Below, in pieces: positions 35,827 to 44,169 of a stretch of 64,000 nucleotides of DNA. Every line of letters starts with the position of its first letter. Positions within the stretch are counted from its first letter, which is position 1. Under the pieces are notes generated by a model. That model was not told where the DNA came from, searched no databases, and was given only the letters and a program-made list of their open reading frames with translations. Position numbers and translations under genes: made by a program. This stretch comes from Lachnospiraceae bacterium. GTDB taxonomy: Bacteria; Bacillota; Clostridia; Lachnospirales; Lachnospiraceae. The stretch spans positions 1-64,000 of the forward strand of contig CAJTCH010000011.1 of NCBI GenBank assembly GCA_910574715.1, given 5' to 3'.

Positions 35827-36774
35827 TTACTGAAGTAACTGAAGAACACCCTGCGGTACCTGATTAGCCTGAGCGAGCATAGCCTGAGCGGACTGAACAA
35901 GAATGTTATTCTTGGTGTAAGCCATCATCTCCTTAGCCATATCTACGTCACGGATACGGGACTCAGCAGCGGTAATGTTCTCTTCCTGAACACTTAAGTT
36001 GTTGATGGTGTGATCCAGACGGTTCTGCATAGCACCGAAGTCAGAACGCATGGAGGATACCATGTCGATAGCTGCCTGTGCTACAGAGATCGCGTGTCTA
36101 GCGCTGTCAGCCTTGGTCAGATCAATTTCATTAATTGTTACTGCTTTGCTACCATTTGTAGCGCCGCCACCACCAACAGTGAAAGATCCACAGCCCAGTG
36201 TCTTTGAGAAATCTGGCTGAGTTGAATGAAGACCAAGGGTAGAACTACTCATGGACTGGAAGGTTACCTTCAACTGGTTAGCTGTCTCGTGAGAGTCACC
36301 GACATGAAGCGTGATCCTTGTCTTTGTTACGACTCCCTGAGCATCGGCCGTTGCACCTGGTGATGTAAACAGCTTGGTTCCGTTGAAGTTAGCAGTCTTG
36401 CTGATACGGTCGATTTCTTCGTTCAGACGCTTGATCTCCTTCTGCATCTCCTGACGGTTCGCAGTAGAGTATGTTCCGTTGGCGGACTGGGTAGCCAGCT
36501 CAACCATACGGTTCAGCATGGAGTGAACCTCTGTCAGAGCGCCTTCAGCGGTCTGTACAAGAGAGATACCGTCGTTGGCATTCTTCTGAGCAGTAGCAAG
36601 ACCAGTGATCTGCGCACGCATCTTCTCAGAGATAGCAAGCCCGGCAGCATCGTCACCGGCGCGGTTGATCCTGTAACCGGATGATAACTTCTCTAAGCTC
36701 TTGCCAACGGAAGAGTTGTTGTTAGTTAAGTTCCTGTGTGCATTCAATGCAGTAATGTTATGTTGGATTCTCAT
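35827..36774 (-). CDS. Flagellin A
   Basis: 315-aa flagellin. The N-terminal D0/D1 (MRIQHNITALNAHRNL, LEKLSSGYRINRAGDDAAGL) and C-terminal D1/D0 (SRIRDVDMAKEMM, ending in QVPQGVLQLLQ) are intact; there is no D2/D3 domain, only a short variable middle. The variable parts are residues ~140-155 and ~192-215, rich in Gly, Thr and Ala. A cysteine in TLGCGSF is unusual for an exported flagellin and absent from the siblings. The start is set at 36774 by AGGAGGAAAG; the open frame upstream is the leader. Exported by the flagellar type III apparatus. Confidence 0.96.
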   Translation of the reverse strand: MRIQHNITALNAHRNLTNNNSSVGKSLEKLSSGYRINRAGDDAAGLAISEKMRAQITGLATAQKNANDGISLVQTAEGALTEVHSMLNRMVELATQSANGTYSTANRQEMQKEIKRLNEEIDRISKTANFNGTKLFTSPGATADAQGVVTKTRITLHVGDSHETANQLKVTFQSMSSSTLGLHSTQPDFSKTLGCGSFTVGGGGATNGSKAVTINEIDLTKADSARHAISVAQAAIDMVSSMRSDFGAMQNRLDHTINNLSVQEENITAAESRIRDVDMAKEMMAYTKNNILVQSAQAMLAQANQVPQGVLQLLQ

Positions 36775-36872
36775 ATTCTTTCCTCCTTGAAAATAGTCAG
36801 GGAAATCCGTTTCCCCGCATAATTGAAAAATTCCTGACACTTATATTATCGTATATAATTCAAATATATTAA
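36775..36872 (-). promoter_or_regulatory. Flagellin A sigma-28 promoter and leader hairpin
   Basis: On the minus strand: TTAA (36872-36869), exactly 17 nt, CGATAA (36851-36846), a sigma-28-type pattern. In the leader, 36800-36815 forms a 6-bp stem with loop CGGA, placing GGA in the loop. About 20 nt later comes the Shine-Dalgarno AAGGAGGA. This resembles the CsrA sites of the B. subtilis hag leader. Confidence 0.75.
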
Positions 36873-36898
36873 GTGATTTCTTTTAATTTGTACAAAGA

Positions 36899-36926
36899 AA
36901 AAGGCTTCTTTAAAAAGAAGCCTTTT
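36899..36926 (-). terminator. Terminator of flagellin B
   Basis: A perfect 13-bp stem (36899-36911 with 36914-36926) with A/T feet, just downstream of the flagellin B stop on the minus strand. Confidence 0.82.
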
Positions 36927-36947
36927 CCCCTATGAAAATTCAAATAA

Positions 36948-37898
36948 TTACTGGAGTAACTGAAGAACGCCCTGCGGTACTTGGTTAGCCTGAGCGAGCA
37001 TAGCCTGAGCGGACTGAACAAGGATGTTATTCTTGGTGTAAGCCATCATCTCCTTAGCCATGTCAACGTCGCGGATCCGGGACTCAGCAGCGGTAATGTT
37101 CTCTTCCTGAACACTTAAGTTGTTGATGGTGTGGTCCAGACGGTTCTGCATAGCACCGAAGTCAGAACGCATGGAGGATACCATGTCGATTGCTGCCTGA
37201 GCTACAGAGATCGCGTGTCTTGCACTGTTGGCGCTTGTCAGATCAATGTTATTGATTGTTACGGCCTTTTCACCCTTCGCATTAGCACCAATTAAGAAGC
37301 CGGTTGTTCCCAGTGATTTAACAAACGTATTCTTATCTGTTGAATGAAGACCAAGAGTCTTGCTGCTCATAGACTGGAACGTTACTTTCAACTGGTTAGC
37401 TGTCTCGTGAGAGTCACCGACATGAAGCGTAATATTTGTTTTTGTTACAGTGTTACCAGTACCACCAGTTGCGCTTGCTCCTGGGGATGTGAACAACTTA
37501 GTTCCGTTGAAGTTAGCAGTATTGCTGATACGGTCGATCTCTTCATTCAGACGCTGGATCTCCTTCTGCATCTCCTGACGGTTCGCAGTGGAGTATGTTC
37601 CGTTGGCAGACTGGGTAGCCAGCTCAACCATACGGTTCAGCATGGAGTGAACCTCTGTCAGAGCGCCTTCAGCGGTCTGTACAAGAGAGATACCGTCGTT
37701 GGCATTCTTCTGAGCGGTAGCAAGACCTGTAATCTGCGCACGCATTTTCTCAGAAATAGCAAGTCCGGCAGCGTCGTCACCGGCGCGGTTGATTCTGTAA
37801 CCGGATGATAACTTCTCTAAGCTCTTGCCAACGGAAGAGTTGTTGTTGGTTAAGTTCCTGTGTGCATTCAATGCAGTAATATTATGTTGGATTCTCAT
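36948..37898 (-). CDS. Flagellin B
   Basis: 316-aa flagellin, nearly identical to A, C and D over the first ~138 and last ~95 residues. Variable segment 1 is Gly/Thr-rich (GASATGGTGNTVTKTN). Segment 2 contains KNTFVKSLGTTGFLIGANAKG. No cysteine. True start ATG at 37898 behind AGGAGGAAAG. It forms, with flagellin C (40930-41880, opposite strand), a long inverted repeat around two glycosylation-type genes. Likely one of several filament subunits. Confidence 0.96.
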   Translation of the reverse strand: MRIQHNITALNAHRNLTNNNSSVGKSLEKLSSGYRINRAGDDAAGLAISEKMRAQITGLATAQKNANDGISLVQTAEGALTEVHSMLNRMVELATQSANGTYSTANRQEMQKEIQRLNEEIDRISNTANFNGTKLFTSPGASATGGTGNTVTKTNITLHVGDSHETANQLKVTFQSMSSKTLGLHSTDKNTFVKSLGTTGFLIGANAKGEKAVTINNIDLTSANSARHAISVAQAAIDMVSSMRSDFGAMQNRLDHTINNLSVQEENITAAESRIRDVDMAKEMMAYTKNNILVQSAQAMLAQANQVPQGVLQLLQ

Positions 37899-37998
37899 AT
37901 TCTTTCCTCCTTGAAAATAGTCAGGGAATTCCATTTCCCTGCATAATCTAATATAATTCTTGACAATTATATTATCGTTTTATCTCAGGAAATCTTAA
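37899..37998 (-). promoter_or_regulatory. Flagellin B sigma-28 promoter and leader hairpin
   Basis: Minus strand: TTAA (37998-37995), 17 nt, CGATAA (37977-37972). The leader hairpin at 37922-37941 has a 7-bp stem (CAGGGAA/TTCCCTG) and a six-base loop ATGGAA containing GGA. The stem differs from that of copies A and C while pairing is kept. Confidence 0.75.
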
Positions 37999-38124
37999 GT
38001 GCTTTTTGTAAAAAAAGTAAATTCCATTCACACTTTTTCAATGTTATGGTAAAATATACGAGATCGAGGCATCCATGCCGTCAGGCAGATGTACGAGAGA
38101 TTGATCATGCGGAGGAGACGGGCA

Positions 38125-39747
38125 ATGATACGAGTATATAATGGAGATGCATGTGCCGTTCAAGAGAGCGAATACGACTGGCGTACAGCGCTGCGGTTTT
38201 TCCTGAACGGCCACCGGGATGAATATATCCTGATCTATCGAGATGATAAGCCGATTAAGACCTTGTCATATCGTGACATATGTTATAATCGGGAGGTGCC
38301 GGAGAAAATCATATATCTGGACCAGGACGTTTTTGCAGAGGCGAGGAAATATTTTTTTACTTACCGGGAACAGGAAGAACGGTGGATGCGGGCGGTTGCC
38401 GTCTGCAACAGGCAGGAAGAAGTGGAGTGCATTCTGTATTACCAGCACAATCCGATCACGACAGGGCATCCTGTCAGCGAATTCGAAGAGTATGAGTACG
38501 ATGAAGAGTTAGATTTTGAATTCCTTTCCCGGGCAGATACCTATATCTTCGAAGAATATGAAGAATATGCGGCGTTTATCTATGATGCTTTGGAACGTCG
38601 TTTCCCGGAGAAGGAGAAATATTTTCTGGATGAGAACGCGCAGATATTTCTGGGGTCGGAGAGCTGCTGTCAGGGGAACGGCGATTTTTATGTGTTGCCG
38701 GGCAAGAGCTTCCGGTTGAACGGTATTGATGTGGCAGGCAGTAAGCGCATTGCGTATATAGACAGCAGCCGTGAGCAGCACTTTATGTCAAGAGCGCCTC
38801 AAACGGGCGTCTATTCCAGTTTGGGGATCATGACTTCTCTGTTTTGGCGGCAGAAGGAATGTTCTTATGGAGATATGAATCCGGATAAGAAGTTTATGCT
38901 GATTCGGTTTCCATTGTATTCTTGCGGTTTAGGAGATATTATCCGATTTTGTATGTCAAAGGTTGCGGTAACAGAATATCTGAGAACAGAATACATTCCA
39001 GTGATCGATTTGAGTGTTCCGGACGACGGCAACCAGTTTACGAACGGCAGGCCGGATAATGTATGGGAATATTACTTCAAACCACTGAATGAATATAGTG
39101 TGGAGGAAGTCATGCAGAGCAGCCATGTACTTATCTGTGACGAGAAGATGGATTCTTTTAATCCATATATGATGGAGCAGTACCATGATGTTCACAACAT
39201 GAGAGCGATATATGGGAAATATCTTCGTTTGAATCAAGAAATGTCATCCTATGTCAATGAAATAAAAAAGCAGTTTTTCTGCCAGGGAGAAGGTGCGGAC
39301 GAGAAAAAGGTATTAGGCGTGATCGCCCGGGGAACCGACTTCCGCTATGGTGGGTTTGACATACCGCGGCCGATGGAAGACGAACCGTATATCGAATTGG
39401 TCCGCAGGAAGATGGATGAATGGGGATGTGATTCATTCCTGCTGGCTACGGAAGATATGGATATTCTGGAGCATTTCAGACAGGCCGGATTCGGTAAACG
39501 GATGAGATATATTGAACAGGACCGATATCGCTATACGGATGTCGGGCAACCGGGATTAGTGGTTGCCAAGATGAAGAAGGAAGGTCATGATTATCGGGAC
39601 GAGCTGCCGTACCTTGCCGTTCTGTATCTGCTGGCGGATTGTGATTCATTGATTACAAATTGCAGATGCGGTGCATTCATTGTCGCGGATTATATTAACG
39701 GGGGAGCATACGAATATCGTTATTGCTGCGGGGAGGGGGATTGCTGA
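38125..39747 (+). CDS. Unrecognised protein, paralogue of 34159, possible fucosyltransferase-like, 540 aa
   Basis: The C-terminal half carries LGVIARGTDFRYGG, LLATEDMDILEHF, YIEQDRYR and a Cys/Gly-rich end (CDSLITNCRCGAF), aligning block by block with the 34159 gene. The N-terminal half (IRVYNGDACAVQE) also aligns loosely. The frame is open from 38089, but GGAGGAG (38111-38117) sets ATG 38125, which also matches the start of the paralogue. The stop shares a base with the next start (TGATG). A nucleotide-sugar transferase acting on flagellin is inferred from context and the R-G-T-D motif; no family is certain. Confidence 0.58.
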   Translation: MIRVYNGDACAVQESEYDWRTALRFFLNGHRDEYILIYRDDKPIKTLSYRDICYNREVPEKIIYLDQDVFAEARKYFFTYREQEERWMRAVAVCNRQEEVECILYYQHNPITTGHPVSEFEEYEYDEELDFEFLSRADTYIFEEYEEYAAFIYDALERRFPEKEKYFLDENAQIFLGSESCCQGNGDFYVLPGKSFRLNGIDVAGSKRIAYIDSSREQHFMSRAPQTGVYSSLGIMTSLFWRQKECSYGDMNPDKKFMLIRFPLYSCGLGDIIRFCMSKVAVTEYLRTEYIPVIDLSVPDDGNQFTNGRPDNVWEYYFKPLNEYSVEEVMQSSHVLICDEKMDSFNPYMMEQYHDVHNMRAIYGKYLRLNQEMSSYVNEIKKQFFCQGEGADEKKVLGVIARGTDFRYGGFDIPRPMEDEPYIELVRRKMDEWGCDSFLLATEDMDILEHFRQAGFGKRMRYIEQDRYRYTDVGQPGLVVAKMKKEGHDYRDELPYLAVLYLLADCDSLITNCRCGAFIVADYINGGAYEYRYCCGEGDC

Positions 39748-40817
39748 TGAAAACGATAGGTTTGGTCATGATAGTAAGAAATGAGGGGAGCAGCCTTGAG
39801 AAATGTCTGTCCTTGGCCGAAAAGCTGGTAGATGAGATCTATATCACGGACACCGGTTCCGCAGACGATACCATAGAGATTGCCCGAAGGCACCATGCGC
39901 AGATCTCCGGGTTCGAGTGGTGCAATGACTTCTCGGCGGCGAGGAATTATGCCTTGGAGCAGTCGGACTGCGATTGGAATCTGATCCTGGATGCAGATGA
40001 ATATCTGGTTGAGGGGACGAAGAAAGATCTCCTGAACTTTATAGAGTCTGGAGATCATGCAGGAGCGATCGAACGGCATGACAGCTATAAGGAGAGTACG
40101 GGAGAGATCAGCCAAAGCTGTGTATTTACGACCAGATTGGTTCCGAGAGGGACGTTTTATGAAGGAAAGGTACATGAACAGATCGTGACCAAGTTACCGA
40201 TCAGGCCGCTTCCGTTGATATTCGAGCACGACGGCTATCTGCAGGAAGGGAAAGGGCGGAGGAATCTGGAGATTCTTCTGGAAGAGCTGGAGGAGAAGCC
40301 GGAGGATCCCTATACACTATACCAGATTGCACGGACGCTGTGGCTTATGAAAGAATATGTGCAGGCGGACGGGTATTTTGAGAGATTCTATCAACTGGTA
40401 CCGGAGTCGGGGACGGGGTATCGTGTCAGCGGTGTGCTATCATATCTCTATAATCTGTTAGAGTTAAAAAAGTATGAGCGGGGGTTCGGGATTATTGAGA
40501 ATGAGAAGCGGCGGTTAGATGCGTACGCCGACTATCATTTTGCGTGCGGGACCTTCTATACGCAGGGGATATTCTCTGATGTACAGCGTTATATCGGCTT
40601 GCTTCCGGAGATAGAGCGTTCTTACCGCAGGTGTCTGGAGATCGGGGAAGTACCGGAGCATGAAGGGGTTCTGGGAAATGGTTCATTCAAGGCGGCGTAT
40701 AATCTGGGCGTCTGGTTTGAAGTCAATGGGAAGACACAGGAAGCCGTGTATTATTATCGTATGTCGGCAGACAAAGGGTATCAGCCGGCTAAGGAGCGGA
40801 TACAGAAAATACTTTGA
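39747..40817 (+). CDS. GT2 glycosyltransferase with C-terminal helical repeats
   Basis: About 356 aa. GT2 domain with GLVMIVRNEGSSLEKCL, ITDTGSADDT, FEWCNDFSAARN and ILDADEYL. After ~210 residues it continues with TPR/Sel1-like helices (AYNLGVWFEVNGKTQEAVYYY). This 'SunS/WaaE-like GT2 plus TPR' build is common among bacterial protein O- or S-glycosyltransferases. ATG 39747 overlaps the previous stop and is served by GGGGAGGGGG; an upstream TTG is not needed. Next to flagellin C, so a flagellin glycosyltransferase is likely. Confidence 0.85.
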   Translation: MKTIGLVMIVRNEGSSLEKCLSLAEKLVDEIYITDTGSADDTIEIARRHHAQISGFEWCNDFSAARNYALEQSDCDWNLILDADEYLVEGTKKDLLNFIESGDHAGAIERHDSYKESTGEISQSCVFTTRLVPRGTFYEGKVHEQIVTKLPIRPLPLIFEHDGYLQEGKGRRNLEILLEELEEKPEDPYTLYQIARTLWLMKEYVQADGYFERFYQLVPESGTGYRVSGVLSYLYNLLELKKYERGFGIIENEKRRLDAYADYHFACGTFYTQGIFSDVQRYIGLLPEIERSYRRCLEIGEVPEHEGVLGNGSFKAAYNLGVWFEVNGKTQEAVYYYRMSADKGYQPAKERIQKIL

Positions 40818-40835
40818 GAAAATCAGGGGAATTAC

Positions 40836-40929
40836 TTAAGATATCCGAAAATATTACGATAATATAGATGTCGATACAAATTATGCGGGGGAAATGGAAT
40901 TCCCCGACTATTTTCAAGGAGGAAAGAAT
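40836..40929 (+). promoter_or_regulatory. Flagellin C sigma-28 promoter and leader hairpin
   Basis: TTAA (40836-40839), 17 nt, CGATAA (40857-40862). The leader stem-loop at 40888-40905 has a GGGGAA/TTCCCC stem and loop ATGGAA. The SD AAGGAGGA begins about 20 nt after the loop GGA. Confidence 0.77.
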
Positions 40930-41880
40930 ATGAGAATCCAACATAATATTACTGCATTGAATGCACACAGGAACTTGACGAACAACAACTCTTCCGTAGG
41001 CAAGAGCTTAGAGAAGCTGTCATCCGGTTACAGAATCAACCGCGCCGGTGACGATGCTGCCGGACTTGCTATTTCTGAGAAGATGCGTGCGCAGATCACT
41101 GGTCTTGCTACCGCTCAGAAGAATGCCAACGACGGTATCTCTCTTGTACAGACAGCAGAAGGCGCTCTGACAGAGGTTCACTCCATGCTGAACCGTATGG
41201 TTGAGCTGGCTACTCAGTCTGCCAACGGAACATACTCTACTGCGAACCGTCAGGAGATGCAGAAGGAGATCAAGCGTCTGAATGAAGAGATCGACCGTAT
41301 CAGCAATACTGCTAACTTCAATGGAACGAAGTTATTTACATCAACAGGAGCAGGTAATGTACCGAATAATGGTACGGTAGCACATACGAAGATTACCCTT
41401 CATGTAGGTGATTCCCATGAGACTGCCAATCAGCTGAAGGTGACCTTCCAGTCTATGAGCAGCAAGACCCTTGGTCTTCATACAACGAATACAACTACTT
41501 ATGTGAAGACTTTGGGTACAACAGGGTTTATGATGGGAGCCCAGAATACAAAGGGTGATGATGCTGTAACGATCGCTAAGATTGACTTGACCAGCGCTAA
41601 CAGCGCAAGACACGCGATTTCTGTAGCACAGGCAGCCATCGATATGGTATCCTCCATGCGTTCTGACTTCGGCGCTATGCAGAACCGTCTGGATCATACG
41701 ATCAACAACTTAAGTGTTCAGGAAGAGAACATTACTGCTGCTGAGTCCCGTATCCGTGACGTAGACATGGCTAAGGAGATGATGGCTTACACGAAGAATA
41801 ACATTCTTGTTCAGTCCGCTCAGGCTATGCTTGCTCAGGCTAATCAGGTACCGCAGGGAGTTCTTCAGTTACTTCAGTAA
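40930..41880 (+). CDS. Flagellin C
   Basis: 316 aa with intact D0/D1 ends. Variable segment 1 has GAGNVPNNGTVAHTK; segment 2 is Thr-rich (HTTNTTTYVKTLGTTG) followed by FMMGAQNTKGDD. The D1 segment LNRMVELATQSANGTYS, corresponding to the TLR5 contact region of Salmonella FliC, keeps the Arg, Glu and Leu of QRVREL. True start ATG 40930 after AGGAGGAAAG; the upstream open frame is leader. A strong terminator follows. Confidence 0.96.
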   Translation: MRIQHNITALNAHRNLTNNNSSVGKSLEKLSSGYRINRAGDDAAGLAISEKMRAQITGLATAQKNANDGISLVQTAEGALTEVHSMLNRMVELATQSANGTYSTANRQEMQKEIKRLNEEIDRISNTANFNGTKLFTSTGAGNVPNNGTVAHTKITLHVGDSHETANQLKVTFQSMSSKTLGLHTTNTTTYVKTLGTTGFMMGAQNTKGDDAVTIAKIDLTSANSARHAISVAQAAIDMVSSMRSDFGAMQNRLDHTINNLSVQEENITAAESRIRDVDMAKEMMAYTKNNILVQSAQAMLAQANQVPQGVLQLLQ

Positions 41881-41902
41881 TTAATGGAATTTTCATATGG
41901 GG

Positions 41903-41934
41903 AAAGGCTTCTTTTTCGAAAGAAGCCTTTTTTC
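41903..41934 (+). terminator. Terminator of flagellin C
   Basis: AAAGGCTTCTTT (41903-41914) pairs with AAGAAGCCTTT (41920-41930), followed by more T. Confidence 0.83.
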
Positions 41935-41963
41935 TTGCAATAGCATTCGAAAGAGATTATAGT
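41935..41963 (+). promoter_or_regulatory. Sigma-A-type promoter for the 671-aa glycosyltransferase
   Basis: TTGCAA (41935-41940), 17 bp, TATAGT (41958-41963), about 35 bp upstream of ATG 41999. The glycosyltransferase is thus expressed from a different promoter class than its flagellin neighbours. Confidence 0.6.
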
Positions 41964-41998
41964 ATTATTTATATAACTGTGAAAAGGAGCAATACCTT

Positions 41999-44014
41999 AT
42001 GAAATTACAACTTACCATCTCGCTTCTTGTCTCGGACCGGAAGGAGACGTTGAAGAGATGCTTAGATTCCATCGTTCCTCTTCTCAAAGAAGTGAACAGT
42101 GAACTGATCATTGTATTTACCGGGAAGGACGAGTCGGTTTTGGAGATTGCCAGGCAATATACATCTCATATCATTCCGTTTACCTGGTGTAATGATTTCT
42201 CGAAGGCAAGGAATGCAGGGCTTACAGAAGCCAGCGGGGAATGGTTTCTCTATCTGGATGACGATGAATGGTTCGAGAATGTGACGGAGATTGTCGAATT
42301 CTTCAAGAGCGGAGAGTATCGGGACTACGAGACAGCTACCTATGTGCAGCGTAATTATGATGACTGGGAGGGAAGATTCTATAATGACGCCCAGGTGGGG
42401 AGAATGTGCCATTTGACGCCGGACATCCGGTTCGTCTCACCGATCCATGAGGGCTTATATCCCTTCGAGGATCCGAGGAAGATATTGAAGAGCTATGTTC
42501 ATCACTATGGCTATGTGGAGACCGGATCTGCATCAGAGGGAAGGAAGAAGTTCGAGCGGAATACGGCGCTGCTCCGCAAGGTCTATGAGGAGAACCCGAG
42601 TGCGCATATCTGTATGCAGTTGGCGCAGGAGTACCGGTATGTGAGTGAGGAAGCGACAGCTATCGAATACTGCCGTGAAGGCTTGAAGCTTGCGGCGAAG
42701 GAAGAGAGGATCCACATCTATGAGATGTGGATGCAGGTGCATCTGCCGGTGATGCTCTCTGAGAGCGGGAGGAAGAAGGAGGCGTTGGAAGAGGGAGAGA
42801 AGCTCTTGCTGTCTCCCCGCCTTCTGGAAGTCGGACAGGCGCATATCTACAGTATCCTGGCTACCTTGTGCTGGGATTTGAAGGAATGTCAGAGAGGGCT
42901 TCGTCATGTGCGGAATTTCCATAAGACTATGAAATATTTGGAGAAGCATCCGGAGAAAGCGTCCCGTCAGACAGGGGGATCGGTCACATATACGACAGCG
43001 TGGGAGCATGCGATGCCTGCCTATGTATCTGGCCTGCTCTTTGCGGCAGAGCTTAAGGAGACCGGACAGCTGCGGGAGATACTCGCATGGATCCCCTGGG
43101 ATCGGGAGAAGCTGGTAGAGTCCCGTTATACACAGTTGGAACAGTTAAAGGCGGCTTACCCGGAGCAGAAGGAGACTATTTTAGATGGGTATTCACGGCT
43201 GCAGACTAATAATTCCTATGTCTGTCTTCAGAAGGCGCTGCATGCCGAAGAAAAGCATCTGCCGGCGAAAGCGGAGCGGTATTTTGCAGTCTGTGCGGGG
43301 AACTGCCCTGACGGCTTCCTGCATCAGATCGTGAAACTGGCGGGGCGGAACGGATTCTCTCTTACTCCGTTGCTGGAACGAACATCTGTTGAGATGTGGG
43401 ACGCATATGTAAAAGCTTTGCCGGAGCAGATGGAAGTCTTAGATATGCCTGATTTTATGGAACAGGTATGCCCGCTGATGACAGATTTTCCGATCTATGC
43501 GGGGAGGCTTGAGCAGAGTCTGCTGGAGAAGCTGCTGTCTCAGGGCATGACTGAGACGGCGCGGCTTCTGGAGCTTCTGAAACAATACTGCGGCAGCGTG
43601 CGCAGAGAGGCGGAAGCGCTATATAGAGAAGACGTGCTTGCTGTTTTGGATCATTATGCGCTGCCGTCACGGTATAAGTTCGTATTTATGGCTGAGAAAG
43701 TATTGGCGAATCTGGAATCCGGGAAGTATGAAGAGTGTATTACTATGCTTCGGGACGCTATCCATACCTATCCGCAGATGTCCGGCGCCATAAGCTGTCT
43801 GAGCGACTATATGGAAGAGAAGATGAAGGAACCGCCGAAGGTGTCAGATGAATTCCAGATTCTTGGCGCGCAGGTGAAGCAGGTGCTCCAGGGATTGGTA
43901 GCGAATGAGCAGTGGGGAGAAGCGTATGGAGTCGCGGATCAGCTTCTTGCGCTTCTGCCGGGGGATCTGGAGGTTTTGAAGATGAAGCAGGAGATCATGC
44001 GGCATATGTCGTAG
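41999..44014 (+). CDS. GT2 glycosyltransferase with long helical repeat region, 671 aa
   Basis: Paralogue of 31961 over its whole length. GT2 N-terminus (LTISLLVSDRKETLKR, IPFTWCNDFSKARN, LYLDDDEWFEN), then ~400 residues of TPR-like helices, ending in the shared tail (VSDEFQILGAQVKQVL ... LKMKQEIMRHMS, about residues 617-671). The Ser/Asn-rich linker of 31961 is missing, explaining most of the length difference. ATG 41999 follows AAAGGAG. Likely flagellin glycosyltransferase; the helical part may hold the acceptor protein, as in other TPR-containing protein glycosyltransferases (inference). Confidence 0.86.
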   Translation: MKLQLTISLLVSDRKETLKRCLDSIVPLLKEVNSELIIVFTGKDESVLEIARQYTSHIIPFTWCNDFSKARNAGLTEASGEWFLYLDDDEWFENVTEIVEFFKSGEYRDYETATYVQRNYDDWEGRFYNDAQVGRMCHLTPDIRFVSPIHEGLYPFEDPRKILKSYVHHYGYVETGSASEGRKKFERNTALLRKVYEENPSAHICMQLAQEYRYVSEEATAIEYCREGLKLAAKEERIHIYEMWMQVHLPVMLSESGRKKEALEEGEKLLLSPRLLEVGQAHIYSILATLCWDLKECQRGLRHVRNFHKTMKYLEKHPEKASRQTGGSVTYTTAWEHAMPAYVSGLLFAAELKETGQLREILAWIPWDREKLVESRYTQLEQLKAAYPEQKETILDGYSRLQTNNSYVCLQKALHAEEKHLPAKAERYFAVCAGNCPDGFLHQIVKLAGRNGFSLTPLLERTSVEMWDAYVKALPEQMEVLDMPDFMEQVCPLMTDFPIYAGRLEQSLLEKLLSQGMTETARLLELLKQYCGSVRREAEALYREDVLAVLDHYALPSRYKFVFMAEKVLANLESGKYEECITMLRDAIHTYPQMSGAISCLSDYMEEKMKEPPKVSDEFQILGAQVKQVLQGLVANEQWGEAYGVADQLLALLPGDLEVLKMKQEIMRHMS

Positions 44015-44018
44015 AATT

Positions 44019-44046
44019 TTCCGCCTGTACAGGCGGAAGATTTTTT
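44019..44046 (+). terminator. Terminator of the 671-aa glycosyltransferase
   Basis: Palindrome CCGCCTGT/ACAGGCGG with extra TT/AA pairs (44019-44038), then T6 at 44041-44046. Confidence 0.8.
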
Positions 44047-44066
44047 GGGGAATTTGCAAAGTTTAC

Positions 44067-44169
44067 TTAAGATATCTGCAAAATATACGATAATATAAAT
44101 GTCACGATTTTTAATCGGCTATTATGCAGGGAAACGGAGTTCCCTGACTACTTTCAAGGAGGAAAGAAT
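44067..44169 (+). promoter_or_regulatory. Flagellin D sigma-28 promoter and leader hairpin
   Basis: TTAA (44067-44070), 17 nt, CGATAA (44088-44093). Hairpin 44127-44146: 7-bp CAGGGAA/TTCCCTG stem, loop ACGGAG with GGA. SD AAGGAGGA follows. Confidence 0.77.

Noticed and set aside
40894..40929. N-terminal extension MEFPDYFQGGKN on flagellins
   Set aside because: These codons are the leader hairpin and Shine-Dalgarno read as protein; all copies start MRIQHN after AGGAGGAAAG.
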